Part shown: positions 23,256-34,216 of the stretch, in pieces
Position numbering within the stretch: the stretch's first letter is position 1
Layout: the number at the start of each line of letters is the position of its first letter
Assembly: GCA_000697355.1 (NCBI GenBank)
Contig: JNEN01000819.1
Span: 27,625 to 91,624, forward strand
Direction of reading: 5' to 3'
DNA: 64,000 nt
Origin: Syncephalastrum monosporum B8922
Lineage: Eukaryota > Mucoromycota > Mucoromycetes > Mucorales > Syncephalastraceae
The notes under the pieces: model-generated
What the model was told of the DNA's origin: nothing
The model's database searches: none
What the model saw: the letters and a program-made list of their open reading frames with translations, nothing else
Translations under genes and position numbers: made by a program

Positions 23256-24472
23256 TCACACCATATGGTCCGCCCAGCGTCGATCCAGTCCTGCTGACTG
23301 TTCCAACCGCTTGCCGCTATAAGCGTGGTGCAGCATGAGCTCGGCGCAGACGAAGAGCATGTACCAGACGCGCACGACGCACACGATGGCATCCCAAGCC
23401 GATTCGAGCGGCATGTCGTCCGCCCAATCCGCCAGACGAAGCAGGGTGGCGGTGATCATATCTGGCCATGTCATGGTTTTCGTTTTGGCTTGCATGGTGG
23501 TACTACCATAGCTCAGGGCCTGTGTGACACCGAGCGCGCTGCGAGTGGCCTTGGTGGAGGGCATGATGTCCGCCAGCGACTGGTACGACGTTGTACCCGC
23601 GTCTGCCATCCCGTCATCTTGTTTTTCTTCCTGTTTTTCACCTTGGTCATCTTCGCGGACGGCAGGTTCAGACGAATCCATGATGGTCGATGGCCGCCGT
23701 TGGTTGTTGCCTGCGCGGTACCAGTCGACGAGGTCCGGCGGGATACCGACGGGTCCCATCGCTTCCTCGTTGCGTTCCTCCTCTTCCATCTGATTAAAAA
23801 AAAAAAAAAAAGGCAATATGAAGCTCAGCAAGCCAGCCCTAAGTTTATGATGCCATTTTTTATATTTACCTCATCCTCCTTGAACTCGTCTTTTCTGCTC
23901 ATCCACGCCGTCTCATCGAGGACCTTGCGTGGCTCTTCGGGGCTGGGTGCGGTCATGACCAGGACGCCCTCGTCCTCAGTCAAGAGCTGGTCGGCCTTGT
24001 AGTCGTCATGCCAATGGTGTTCGTCGTCGTCATAGTAGTAGTCTGGGTGGTTTTCATGCTCGAAATCGTCGACGTCGTTTGGCGGATAGTGTTGTTGAGG
24101 TTGCACCAGGGGCGGGGTGTACATCATGTCGTCGCCCGATAGAAAAACCACCGGTTGAGGCTGCGGAAGGCCAAGCAGGATCTGCTGCGACTTGCTGTAC
24201 ATGCTGTGTAGGTGCCAGCTTTCCAGGAACGAGTACCGCCGTCGTGCAAATTTTTGCATCGTTGCATAAAAGGTTCGAGTTGCCAGCTCGAAGGTCGCAT
24301 CGGTCGGAAGCATGAACGCTTCTTCTTCATAGTAATCTTCGTCATGCTCGTAGTACAGCGTCTCGTCCTCTTCTTCTTCTTCTTCTTCTTCCTCCTCCTC
24401 TTCTTCTTCGTGAATGACGGGTGGTATTGTTCGTTCACGGACCGGCCATTCTGCCACGGGTGATTGTAACAT
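23256..24472 (-). CDS. Acidic orphan protein with hydrophobic C-terminal segment
   Basis: Not recognised. Two exons, 24472-23870 and 23789-23256, give 378 residues; the junction joins FKEDE to MEEEERNEE in frame. The start MLQSPVAEW at 24472 follows a strand-specific pyrimidine-rich leader. Near the N-terminus are about 14 consecutive Glu followed by Asp/Tyr-rich acid. A structured-looking block comes next (TFELATRTFYATMQKFARRRY, SFLESWHLHSMYSKSQQILL), then an Asp/His/Tyr-rich stretch near residues 130-165. The second exon starts Glu-rich and ends with a helical segment, TLLRLADWADDMPLESAW then AIVCVVRVWYMLFVCAEL, which could be one membrane-associated or buried helix. Codon use looks coding throughout. 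No catalytic motif seen. The gene model is likely, the function unknown. Confidence 0.65.
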
Positions 24473-25340
24473 TCTGAAAGTGTGAGTGTTTGCAAAGGTA
24501 AGAAAAGAGAATATAAGAAAAGGGAAAATAAGGAAAGGGAAAATAAAGAGAAAGCAAAAAGAGATAGCGGAAGTTTTTTTTTTCTTGTGCGAGTGTGAAA
24601 GTTTGAGTGCGTCTCTTTAGTGTTAGTGTTATATATCCTCTTACCTTCACACGCACACAACGTACATATGTACATACAATACACATACGCAGCACGTACA
24701 CACGTACGCTTCTTTTTTTTTTTTTTTGTTATGTGGCGGATACTCTGTTGTGCGTGTGATCTTCACTCCTTCGCCTCCTTTCATCCCCTGTGGCCCTTTT
24801 CCCTGCACATACAGCACCGCCCATGGCTGCATAGGGTGGATAACACAGCAGACAGACAAAAGGCCGTTCCTTTAGTGGTGAAACAATCCAGTGGAAACCC
24901 TTTTGCAGCCCGCGCGCGTGGCTGTGAATCTGCGCTGCTTTGCTGTGTACGTTCATTCTACATGTACCCTTGGCTGCGTTTTCTCTCTCCTTATCTTGTT
25001 CTTGAATGTTTATCCATCCACTGATCACGGGACTGTAACTTGGCCCATGAAGAATGAAAGAAAAATAGAGAGGCATAACTCTAATAAGGCATTGTTGTCT
25101 CTCGGACAGGTCACATGCGCGGAACCCCATCACAGCCCTAAGGAGGGACGCGCGCGTGTGTGTTTGCGTCTGGCAGTCAACTCAGAAAATGAGAGAGGAA
25201 GAGAAAGGGGCTCAAGACACACAGATGCCCAACGGATCAAAAGTGTACTACTAGAGCAGACTGGCCAATAGGAAAGAAGTGGGCGGCCCTGCCGCCAATA
25301 CATGTATTTTTTGATTTTGAGGTTACACAAATTATACCTT
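24473..25340. other. Intergenic 24473-25340
   Basis: Upstream of the orphan gene and downstream of the HIU hydrolase, both minus. The left part (24475-24600) is A/G-rich on plus, i.e. a pyrimidine-rich minus-strand leader for the orphan gene, and there is a T15 run near 24713-24727. I see no gene; short frames on both strands lack coding character. Confidence 0.5.
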
Positions 25341-25846
25341 TTAACTGCCACGGTAAGTGGTGTAAGAGTAAGGACTGAGCAACAGGGGGATATGGTAGTG
25401 CTGCTCAGGGTTGGTAAGCTCAAAGACAATCTATACAATAGCAGGCATGATGAGATGACACATAATGCTCCAACATCTTAGCTGTTACCTGAACATAAGG
25501 GTAAAAGCACTGCTCGCCGATCGAGTCAAAGAAGGCCTTGGTTTCAAAGGTAATGCGGTAGATGCCCTTCTCGGCACGACCCTCCATCGGCAGTAGACCA
25601 GGGCAGCGGCCATCCTCGTTTGTGCGTCTATCCGAGTATGAGTACATACGCTAGCATATCGTATATACATAGACTATGCACTTACGAGACGTTCAAGGTT
25701 TGGAAGGCGCCTGCAGCGTCGATTTTCTCAATCTTGACCTGGACGTTGCGACCAGGTTTGCCTTGCGAGGCAACCAAGACGTGGCAAGTAATGGGGCTCT
25801 TCATGTTCAGGTGGTTTTGAATGGTCTCGAGACGACGCGAAGCCAT
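25341..25846 (-). CDS. 5-hydroxyisourate hydrolase (transthyretin-like), with PTS2 signal
   Basis: Second step of uric acid breakdown: hydrolyses 5-hydroxyisourate, the urate oxidase product, to OHCU. Three exons, 25846-25686, 25627-25489 and 25430-25341, encode 129 residues, slightly longer than the ~110-residue bacterial enzyme. Family marks are ITCHVLVASQGKPG (H22), RTNEDGRCPGLL (R55 onwards), IYRITFETKAFF, FYPYV and the diagnostic ending HYHIPLLLSPYSYTTYRGS, which separates the enzyme from transthyretin carriers. The extra N-terminus reads RLETIQNHL at residues 5-13, an exact match to the type 2 peroxisome signal [RK][LVI]x5[HQ][LA], as reported for animal and plant HIU hydrolases. It shares a 144-bp divergent promoter with the GRASP gene. 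No urate oxidase or OHCU decarboxylase is in the window. Confidence 0.94.
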
Positions 25847-25990
25847 GCAAGTAATGCGAAAGAGAAAGAGAAAAGGAAAAAAAATGGATCCGTCAAAAAA
25901 AGAAGAGCTTCTTTATACAAGGCAGATTTTGCTGCTCCGCTTCATTTCTTTTTCCTTCCTGCAAACGCGCCCTTCAATAAGCGTATCGCT
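25847..25990. promoter_or_regulatory. 144-bp bidirectional promoter (HIU hydrolase / GRASP)
   Basis: Only 144 bp separate the two divergent start codons (25846 minus and 25991 plus), so core promoters and any leaders must overlap here. The left half is A/G-rich, i.e. C/T-rich toward the hydrolase, and the right half is C/T-rich toward GRASP. No TATA box was seen. Confidence 0.6.
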
Positions 25991-27225
25991 ATGGGAGGAG
26001 TTCAAAGCGCTGACCAGGGCCGCTTCGGTTTCCATGTCCTCAAGGTATGTCGTATACCGATCTTAGTTGCGGGCATAAGCATAATGACTCGTCGATTAGG
26101 TCAAGGAGAACTCACCTGCTTTCCATGCCGGCATTGACCAATTCTTTGACTACATTATCTCCATCAACGGTACTCCTGTCGTAAGTCGTCTTTAATATCA
26201 TACGAAGCTACACCGGACTAAGTACAGCTCAGGACAACGGCGACAGCCAAGCATTGCAACGCATTCTGCTGGAATCCGAGGATAAGCCGACCCAGCTCGA
26301 GATCTACTCGAGCAAGACCCAGTCGAAACGAGGTAAACGGACAGCAATCACCTGAGGGGAAGAAATAAAGATACTCATGCAGCAAGGATGTAGAGGTCAG
26401 CTTGACGCCGAGCAAAGCATGGCACGCCAGCAATCCTGAAGAAACAAGCTTGATCGGTATGCTCCATGCTAGTCTAATTCCTTTCCTTTTGTGCTAACTC
26501 CTACCGCCCTTCCTCGTGTAGGGTGCTCCATCCGGTACTGCACGTATGAAAGGGCTGGCGAACACGTCTGGCACGTCTTGGAAGTCTCGCCCAATTCACC
26601 TGCCGAGATGGCCGGTATCTTGCCCCACAGCGATTATATTATTGGCAGCCCGCATCAGGTCCTCCGCAGCGAAGACGACTTTTACCATCTCGTCGAAGAT
26701 TACCTCGGCAAGCCCCTGAGACTGTACGTCTACAACACCGAGTGGGATAGCTGTCGTGAGGTAAGCAAGCCAATTGAAAGAGAGAGGCGAGCGCATATTC
26801 AGTTCTTTCTTCTTCTTCTTCTTCTTCTTCAATAGGCAATCATTGTGCCGAATCATGACTGGGGAGGTGAAGGGTCTCTTGGTTGCGATGTGGGCTATGG
26901 CCTCTTGCATCGTATACCGAGCAGACAGAAACCCAAGGAATCACAGCAACAAAGTGAGAGCGGTGCGGATTCGCAGCCTGTGTATAGCAATACCATTTTC
27001 AATACACCCGAATTTGACTCGCCTGCTCCAGAGGAACAGTTACAGGGTCAGCAGGAACAGGAGCAACAGAAGCCATCTGAGGAGCCATTACAGCCACAGC
27101 CAAAGTCGCCGTCCTCATCAGCGCCACAGCAACTGGCCGCACTACCTGACCAAGAAGCCCTGTTACATGAAGCTCAGAATACCAAGTTGCCCGAATCGCC
27201 CACCCCCGCCACACACCACTCATAA
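25991..27225 (+). CDS. Golgi reassembly-stacking protein (GRASP55/65, Grh1)
   Basis: Peripheral Golgi protein that tethers cisternae or COPII vesicles and takes part in unconventional secretion. Six exons, 25991-26044, 26100-26180, 26233-26332, 26394-26456, 26522-26760 and 26836-27225, give 308 residues. [10 protein letters not shown] offers Gly2 for N-myristoylation, as in metazoan GRASPs; yeast Grh1 is acetylated instead. The two PDZ-like repeats are visible: repeat 1 with [20 protein letters not shown], repeat 2 with [19 protein letters not shown] and [20 protein letters not shown], followed by [16 protein letters not shown]. The Gln/Pro-rich C-terminal ~100 residues are unstructured. Exon 3 to 4 is joined as [13 protein letters not shown], with the acceptor at 26393. 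The polypyrimidine tract before exon 6 is a (TTC)n run. Confidence 0.93.
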
Positions 27226-28207
27226 CCTTCCTTTTTTTTTTTTTTTCTTCCTGCACGATGCTTCTTATATATGTATTTCACTTTCTGCATTCGGTAACAT
27301 GTCAAACTCGTTTTTTTTTCTAAAATGTGCATATTGTGTGATTGTTTGTTCGAGTCAGGTCACCCGGAGGATCCCTTCTCCCCAAACACACCATGGGATC
27401 CCGGTTCCCGGGTTTCCTCAATAGTGAACGTGCTGTCTTTTGTTTGGGCGATCGACGCGAGATGCATGATCTCTTTCTTCGTTTGACGGCTGGCTTGACA
27501 GGTATCGGCATCAGGTGCAGCCATTCTCTCTTGACCGCGGAGTAAGCGAGGTCCGCTTTAATGAGAGGTCTGCGTGATATGTGTGGGTCATGCATGAATT
27601 TCAAGATACGCACGGCATGGGGGTGTATGTATGACAGGGATGCATGTTTTGTGTACATCACTTTTTGGATCGTGTCCATATGGTTCTGGCATAAACAAGG
27701 TACGTAGTTCTTATTTTTTTTTTCTTTTTCCCGTTTCTTGACCCGCTCCGAAAATAGTTTAGCTCCCGTCCTTTTTTTCAATGAATGGCGAGGGAAATAA
27801 GAGAGGAAAAGAAAGAGAGAAGGGGGTTAAGTCTGGGCCCTGACCGTGAAATGTACAGTCAGTATGTACGTACTGTATACCGTCCTATATTATTGGAAAT
27901 AGCGCAACGAAAGGAGGACGCCCAGTCAGTCCCCAGGCGATAGGGTTATCATCGACGTTCTTTGCTGCTTGGTACAATGGACCGGTGTGTGCCAGGTACA
28001 ACATTGTGTCTATATTGTATCCTCTCTTTATATTTCGGGTAGCACAGGCGAGAGGGAAGGCGGATCTCTCGTCCGTAAAGTATGTATACGGTACGGATCT
28101 CCAATTCTCTCTCTTTCACTTCCCATAAACCATAAACCATAACCATAACCATAAACCTCAGCTGAAAGACTCTCTCTTTTGTTTCTTTTTCTCTTTTATC
28201 TCTCCTT
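27226..28207. other. Intergenic 27226-28207
   Basis: Between GRASP and the ankyrin-DIL gene, both plus. Contains T-runs at about 27230-27246 and 27311-27320, a five-copy CATAAAC/CATAAC repeat at 28124-28156 and a C/T-rich leader at 28166-28206. Short frames such as 27342-27545 have no features of a gene. Confidence 0.5.
28124..28156 (+). repeat. Five tandem CATAAAC/CATAAC units
   Basis: Units of 7, 7, 6, 6 and 7 bases lie end to end, 52 bp before the ATG of the ankyrin-DIL gene. They may be part of its promoter or leader. The pattern is not the fungal telomere repeat TTAGGG/CCCTAA. Confidence 0.8.
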
Positions 28208-31059
28208 ATGACCGGTACCTCGGTGTTGACTCCACCCGGAGATGACCCGTCCTCGTTTTACAGGGCTGAAAACAAAGGCCTGACTATGATTCAAGAACGC
28301 GACGATGAGCACCTTAAAGAAGACGACAACCACGCCAACGACCACGACAATGACGCCCATTCAGACGACTACGAGAACATGTCCTACTCGGAAATGTCCA
28401 AGCGGATGGCCGAGACCCATCGTCAGCTCGCACACCTCCTCACGCCCACCGACGAGAAAGAAGACGCAGCCGATACGACGGAGGACGAGAGTATGAACGA
28501 CAACATGAATATGAACATGTCAGAGGCAGAACTCGTGCGCTCCGACCTCGACGACACCCAGAAGCAGCAGAAAATGACCCGTCTGTTCAGCCGGGCTGCC
28601 TCGACGGGCGACCTCGAGCGTGTCACTCGCCTCTTGGAAGACAAGACGTTCCGGCCCTGGATCGACATTGACGCCAAAGACGAGGACGGCACGACCCCGT
28701 TGATCTACGCTGCCTGCTTTGGCAAGGTCGATATCGCTCAGGCCCTGCTCCAGGCCGGTGCCAAGCCTGATATCCAGGACGGATGTAAGTTCTTGCTTCG
28801 ACTGATAAGCAGCGTTGGACCGATATTGATAAATCATCGTCTTATTTAGCGGGGTGGTCGGCGCTCATGTGGGCGACCAACAATAACCAAGAGGCGGTCG
28901 TCAAAGTCCTGCTCGAACACGGCGCGTCGTCCCAGCAAAAGTCCGCCAAGGGTCGCACCGTCTTTGACTTTGTCAACACCGATAACCAAAAAATTGTCGA
29001 GATCCTGGCCACTAACCCTCGCGACAGCGTCTCCTCCACCTCCAGCCTGTTTGGCCGCTATGCCGGGAGCCTGTCCTCCACCACCTCCTCGAACGCGGGC
29101 GACTGCGACTTTTATTACCAGTCCACCGTCGAGGGCTACGACAGCTTCATGGCCGAGGAGGCCGATCGCCGCAAGAAGCTCCTCGAGTCGGCCATGGCCC
29201 TGGCCGGGGGCGACACCGAGAGTGAGGGAGAAGACAACGAGGATGACGATTTTGAGAGCGATGAAGAGCAAGAGTTTCACTGGGATAAGTGCATGCCCGA
29301 CCAGATGTTTGTCTTTAGCGCGGACAACCTCGATCACATTCTTGATACGGTCATCACCAACATGCAGCTGCCTGTCAAATCCAGACAGGAGATCTGCGTG
29401 CCTGCCAATGTTGTATTCCTCTCTTCTCGTTTCGCCCACTACTTTTCGAGCGACGAATTGCTCGAGCAGGTCCTCCAGGGCACCTTGCAGCGTGTCGGTG
29501 AAGAAATGAAGGTGCGTATTGCTCTTCGTCTGCATGATGTGGATGTGTTTGCGTGCCTGTTTTTAATCAAAGCGTGGACCTCTCTCTTTTTCTTTTCTTT
29601 TTTCCTTTTTGTAATTCTTTCTCCCATGTAGAGCAACGCGCGCAATGTTCACGTGCTCGCTTTTTGGATCACCAACATGACCCAACTCCTGTATTACCTC
29701 AAAAAAGACACGAGTCTCGTTGTCGCTACCGCCGAGTACCAGCTGCGCATTTCTGAGCTGATATCCGAGATCTACACCATGATTGTGAACGACACTGAGC
29801 GACGCATCCACAAAATCCTCGGGGCGGCCATCCTCGAGCATGAACAGATCCCGGGCATGGAAGACGTCAACTTCGCCGACGACTGGCAGCGCTTCTTTCG
29901 CAGGAGTTCGCGCCGTTCGGTCATCGTCCCACCCGACGGTGGTCTTGCCGTTCAGCTCAAGCAGCACCGGCACACGGCCTGCCATGTCTTGTCACCTCAG
30001 TCCATCACGAGCCTCCTGACATCAACCCTCTACGTTCTCCAGGCGTACGAAGTGCACCCGACCATCATTATCCAAGCGCTCGCTCAATTCATTCACTACA
30101 TGTCCTGCGAGCTCTTTAACCGGATTCTAACCAACAAAAAGCTGCTCTGCCGGAGCAAGGCGCTCCAGATCCGGATGAACCTCTCGCTCATGGAGGAGTG
30201 GGTCCGCGAGAACGAGCTACCGCCTAGCCTGATCAGCTACTTTGATCCGACCACCCAGCTGCTCCAGATGCTCCAATGTCTGACCCAACTGACAGATCTT
30301 GCCAGCTTCTTGCAGACCGTGAAAAAGTTTGACGCGCTCAATGCGCTACAGCTCAAGCGGTGCGTCATCAATTACCGGTATGAAGTCAACGAGCCACGGT
30401 TGCCGGAGGAGGTCGAAAAGTACGTGCTCCAGCTGGCAGAAGACACACTGCGTTTCCGCCAGGCACGCGAACCTCGCAAACGGACGGGATCCATCTCGAT
30501 GGCGCGCGCGCAGACGTCCACGGGCTTGCAGCGCACACGGTCACGACGTGAGAGCGTTTCTAACTTTGTCGGCTCCATCATGTCCAGCGTTGGCCTCGCA
30601 ACGTCGGCTTCCTTACCGCCCACGATGCCCTCAACTGAGAAAGAAGAGCAAGACGAAGAGGACAAGAAAGAGGAAGAAGAGCACACGCCACGACACAGCC
30701 ACGACTCGGACACGCACGGCCCCACAGAGGAGGACACAAAAGCGCACGAAGACAGCACAGCATCCTCTGACCAGGATGACAAGCGTGAGGATGTCGAGCC
30801 TACAGCGGTCGCCAAGGAAGTGGAAACTCTGTCCACGGCCGAGGAACATGAAAAGGACGAGGAAGACGTGGAAGAAAAGGAGATGAAGGAAACGCGCGAC
30901 AGCAAGTTCATGCTCCCCTTCTCGGTGCCGACGACGGTGCATATGGTGTCGGTGAATGGCTGGAACGACCAGAATAGTAAAGCGGGAGAACAGCGGTGCG
31001 TGATCCCCATTATACCAGACAGCTGGATGGACAAGCTCGACAAGGACAGCTTGGAATAA
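28208..31059 (+). CDS. Ankyrin-repeat and DIL (dilute) domain protein
   Basis: A myosin-free protein carrying the cargo-binding DIL domain of class V myosins, a fungal architecture of uncertain function; a role in polarity or traffic is inference. Three exons, 28208-28784, 28850-29511 and 29632-31059, give 888 residues. The first ~120 residues are Asp/Asn/His/Met-rich. Two or three ankyrin repeats lie at about residues 130-260 (GTTPLIYAACFGKVDIAQAL, WSALMWATNNNQEAVVKVLL). An acidic Ser-rich spacer precedes the DIL region, about 370-690, with ARNVHVLAFWITNMTQLLYYL, ILGAAILEHEQIPGM, SLLTSTLYVLQAYEVHP and QFIHYMSCELFNRIL. The last 200 residues are Glu/Lys/Asp-rich and probably disordered. The start MTGTSVLTPPG follows a C/T-rich leader. 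Confidence 0.9.
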
Positions 31060-31093
31060 TATATATGTTATATATACGTCTATACATACAACC

Positions 31094-31112
31094 CACACAC
31101 ACACACACACAC
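31094..31112. repeat. (CA)n microsatellite
   Basis: About nine CA units shortly after the ankyrin-DIL stop codon, probably in its 3' UTR. Confidence 0.8.
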
Positions 31113-32446
31113 TTCTTCCATTACACATATAGGTTCCTGATTCCCTTCGCCCACCCTCCTTCTTCCTTTCTTTTTGCTTTTCTCCCCTTTTTAAATATTC
31201 ATGAATATAGTGCACACTTGGTGACTGTAAGTGGAGATTGTACCTTTTCTGGGGAATCGGGCCTTTGTACCGGTCAGAACTTTTCGCACGATACGCGAAC
31301 AGATTATTGCAGGACACACCGATCTGGGACCTGCACACGGGCGATTTTGGGCTACGTTGCAAGCAGGCTCCATTTCCATCAAGCATGCCTTGCCTACCTG
31401 TCCAGTTCCGCAAGGACGAAGGTAGCGTGTTCCCCAGAGGAATTACCTCACACAGTATAAACTGTGGGCATGCTACATGTTACCCATGTGGACGAGCAGC
31501 TTTATGAGCATAAAAATCAGCATGCGGCCAAGGAATTTCACGTATGTCCATACACCAAACCAAGTATCCAACTTCCAGGATGCCATTGGTGAATAAGAAT
31601 AACCCAAAAATGAACCTTTTATGGATAAAATACGTCTACAGTACAAGCACGGAGAACGCCATGACACATTCTGCACGTAAAAAAACACAAGCCTTATCCT
31701 CAGGTCGACGGCATCAGAAGACGCTGCTGAAAGATTATGATGTGGTTGAGCCGTATCGCTGGCTCTTCCCCCACCCTTACGTATCTGGGCTTGACCGGCG
31801 CCGCTCATGGGTATCCGACATGCCTCTGCTTTTCTACGACTTGACCCCATCTGCTCGGAAAACGTGACAGCAAGGGACGTCACGTCCGTAGTATTGGAAT
31901 GTCATGTTCTACGTACACATATCCTGTGGCTGATCCTCCTTTGTTACAGGTTATGCAGGTACAACAGGCGACCGTGAGCACCAGAAATCACTCAGCTGCT
32001 CGGGTCATGTGGCGCTGCCCTTGTATATTTGTTACAAGCCGAGACGGGTATCTTATGTAAGCAAAACTAGATCCTCAACTACCGGGAGCTTTTATGATAC
32101 ACATTTTTTCTTCTAGGACTATAGAGCGTCGTCGCTATGCACGGATATGATTCCACTGAAAAGATATTATTGTAGTTTCTTGCAGGTCATGGTCCCACCT
32201 GGCTGATCCTGTGCAGTGCGGGCTCGCAAATAATTTCTCCAGGCCATGTGATTGGATCTTAACCCGAAGAAGCTTAAATTTCCATCACATGTACTGTCAT
32301 CCCCGCCCCAATCAATATGTCCTGTAATGTCTTATTAAAAACAAGTTTAAGCAGCTAGTCTAAAAACGAGCGGAAGGAAAAAGAAGAGGTACATTAGATC
32401 TGAAGTGTACATGTAGACATTGGAAGTGAGTATAGAGTATATATAA

Positions 32447-32473
<27 letters not shown>
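32447..32473. repeat. (TG)n microsatellite
   Basis: An unbroken run of 13 TG units about 115 bp past the Kes1 stop codon, in the convergent spacer. Confidence 0.85.
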
Positions 32474-32482
<9 letters not shown>

Positions 32483-32589
32483 CGGGAGTTACAAGAATTA
32501 AGTTGCGTCAGTGCGCCTTCTGTTGATAGGGAGTTACGCAAAGTGAGGAGACAACGTCGAAAGTGAAGAAGGGACAAGAAGAGAGCGGT

Positions 32590-34216
32590 CTAGTCCTGAC
32601 GAAGGTGGAGCGAGTCTTTGTAAGTCCAGGCACCGTCATCCAGGAGGTTCTTGCGCTTCATTTGTTTGAGCAGCTCCTGGTTACGCTCTTCATACTTGCC
32701 AGTCTTGTCGGTATCCTTGACAAACGTGAACAGCTTTGGCTCCCAGCTCGCACTCGAGTCCGCCCGCTCCTTGCGCAGCTTGCGCTGCCAGTCCTCGATC
32801 CGTGTCTTTTCTGCATTCGCGACCGCGTAGTTCTTTTCCTTGATCGCAGCCGTCACAGGACCCCACAAACGATGGGATTCAATCTCCTGCTGCTCCTCGA
32901 CGGGGGGCGTGACACGTTCGGCCATGGGCTCGGCTTCGGCATCGAACAGGAGCTGCTTCTCACCGCCCTTGGGCGTGTAGTACGATTTCGAGCTCCAGTA
33001 GCCCGACAAGGTGGCGTACTCCTCGCCCTCATAGACGAGCTTGCCCTTGATGCTGTTGTGCTCGCCGCCGAACCAGGGCTTGGGAATGTATTCGATGGTG
33101 GCAGTGGCGCCGTTGGAGCAAGCAATGGTGGAGGCACCGGCAAGTTCGAGGTAAGCTGCGCCCGTCAAGAATCCACGGATCATCAGGTCAGGATAGTCAA
33201 TGATGTATTGCTCGTCCCAGTTCTTGACATAGAGCACCGCGCGGCCGACCTGTTCGACTTTGATGGAGGTACCCTTGAACCGAGATTTCTGGCCACCTTT
33301 TTTTTTTTTTTTTGGAATCATGTGAGCTCGATGACCGAGACTGCGTTTCTTTTTCTCTTTTCTGGAAGTGGAACTTACAGTGGCCATTCAGGGAAACACC
33401 GGTCGCCTTGCTCTCGAGGTAGAATGCAGAGATCGGCGGATGGTGACACACTGTAAACAAAATTAGGAGAGGGAGACGGAGCGCAGAGGAGCGCGAGTGA
33501 GTGAATGGATGCATGGCGTGACTAATCCCGCTCCTGTCTTTACCTTGCTCGCAGACACATTCGACGTCACCGAGTTTGCAGTGGAACTGCTCGCCGAGAA
33601 TGGGGTTGTAGGGCTTCTTCTCGGTGAGACCATTCGTACATCTGGAGGCATAGCTGCCCCAAAGGGTTGACATGAACCACCGCGTGACAGCCACCATGCG
33701 GTCTAAAAGTTGGGACGGCCCCAAGGTTGTCAGCCCCATACATTCATTTATAAACGTATATGTGCTACGTTATGATTCGTATACCTTTGGGATCCTGGGC
33801 CTCGCTGATGGCTGCAAAGCTAATGGTATAATGGTAGCCAAGGGTCAGTTGAGCAGGTCGCAGGTGTATAGCCTCTGTATCCTATCCATGACTTACCAAG
33901 AAGGATGGTCACCCCAATAAGTACTAGACGATAGAAGGTAAGGATGAGTGACTTGTACGGAGAGAATGCATAACGAGACTTACCCGTATTCGAGGAGGGA
34001 AAGGCCGTTGAGGAAAAAGGCAGGGCAGGTGAGCGAAGAGAGATCGCCTGTGAAGCTGATGACGGTCTTTATAAATTCCTTGAACTGGCTGCCCGTGCCG
34101 GGCTCGGCGTGTTTGACTGAAAGCTTGTCAACATCGTTGACAGATGGGGCCTTGTCGGGTGTTGCCATGTCGCTACTGGAAGAGCTTCGGCTGCTGGAGA
34201 AGAAAGATTTACCCAT
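32590..34216 (-). CDS. KES1: Oxysterol-binding protein-related protein, Kes1/Osh4 type
   Basis: Exchanges sterol for PI4P between membranes. Six exons: 34216-33984, 33923-33897, 33819-33785, 33702-33544, 33450-33379 and 33296-32590; 410 residues, close to the ~435 of yeast Kes1, with no PH, ankyrin or FFAT region. Exons 2 and 3 are only 27 and 35 nt, yet the frame and the homologous text YWGDHPSCFAAISEAQDPKD support them. The ORD begins with FIKTVISFTGDLSSLTCPAF (lid), then RMVAVTRWFMSTLWGSYASR and EKKPYNPILGEQF. The family signature is EQVCHHPPISAF, with Cys153 where nearly all members have Ser; the PI4P-binding H154-H155 pair is intact. The C-terminus has KNYAVANAEKTRIEDWQRKL. The start at 34216 gives a Ser-rich leader, and M17 is an alternative. 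Confidence 0.92.

Larger units (their letters stand above)
31060..32589. other. Convergent intergenic 31060-32589
   Basis: Lies between the ankyrin-DIL end (plus) and the Kes1 end (minus). It has a (CA)n run at 31094-31112 and a (TG)n run at 32447-32473. Frames at 31238-31507 (plus), 31544-31867 (plus) and 31473-31883 (minus) overlap one another and match nothing I know. They could be remnants of a mobile element, but I do not call a gene. Confidence 0.45.

Noticed and set aside
31473..31883. 136-codon minus frame overlapping a 107-codon plus frame
   Set aside because: Neither shows a domain or coding bias; kept only as intergenic remark.
32563..33456. 297-codon plus-strand frame
   Set aside because: Antisense shadow of the Kes1 exons; the minus strand has clear OSBP motifs and splice sites.
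33820..33865. tRNA-like A-box (TGGTATAATGGTAG) on plus
   Set aside because: It lies in a Kes1 intron on the opposite strand, has no matching B-box (GGTTCGAxTCC) or acceptor stem, and does not fold as a cloverleaf.
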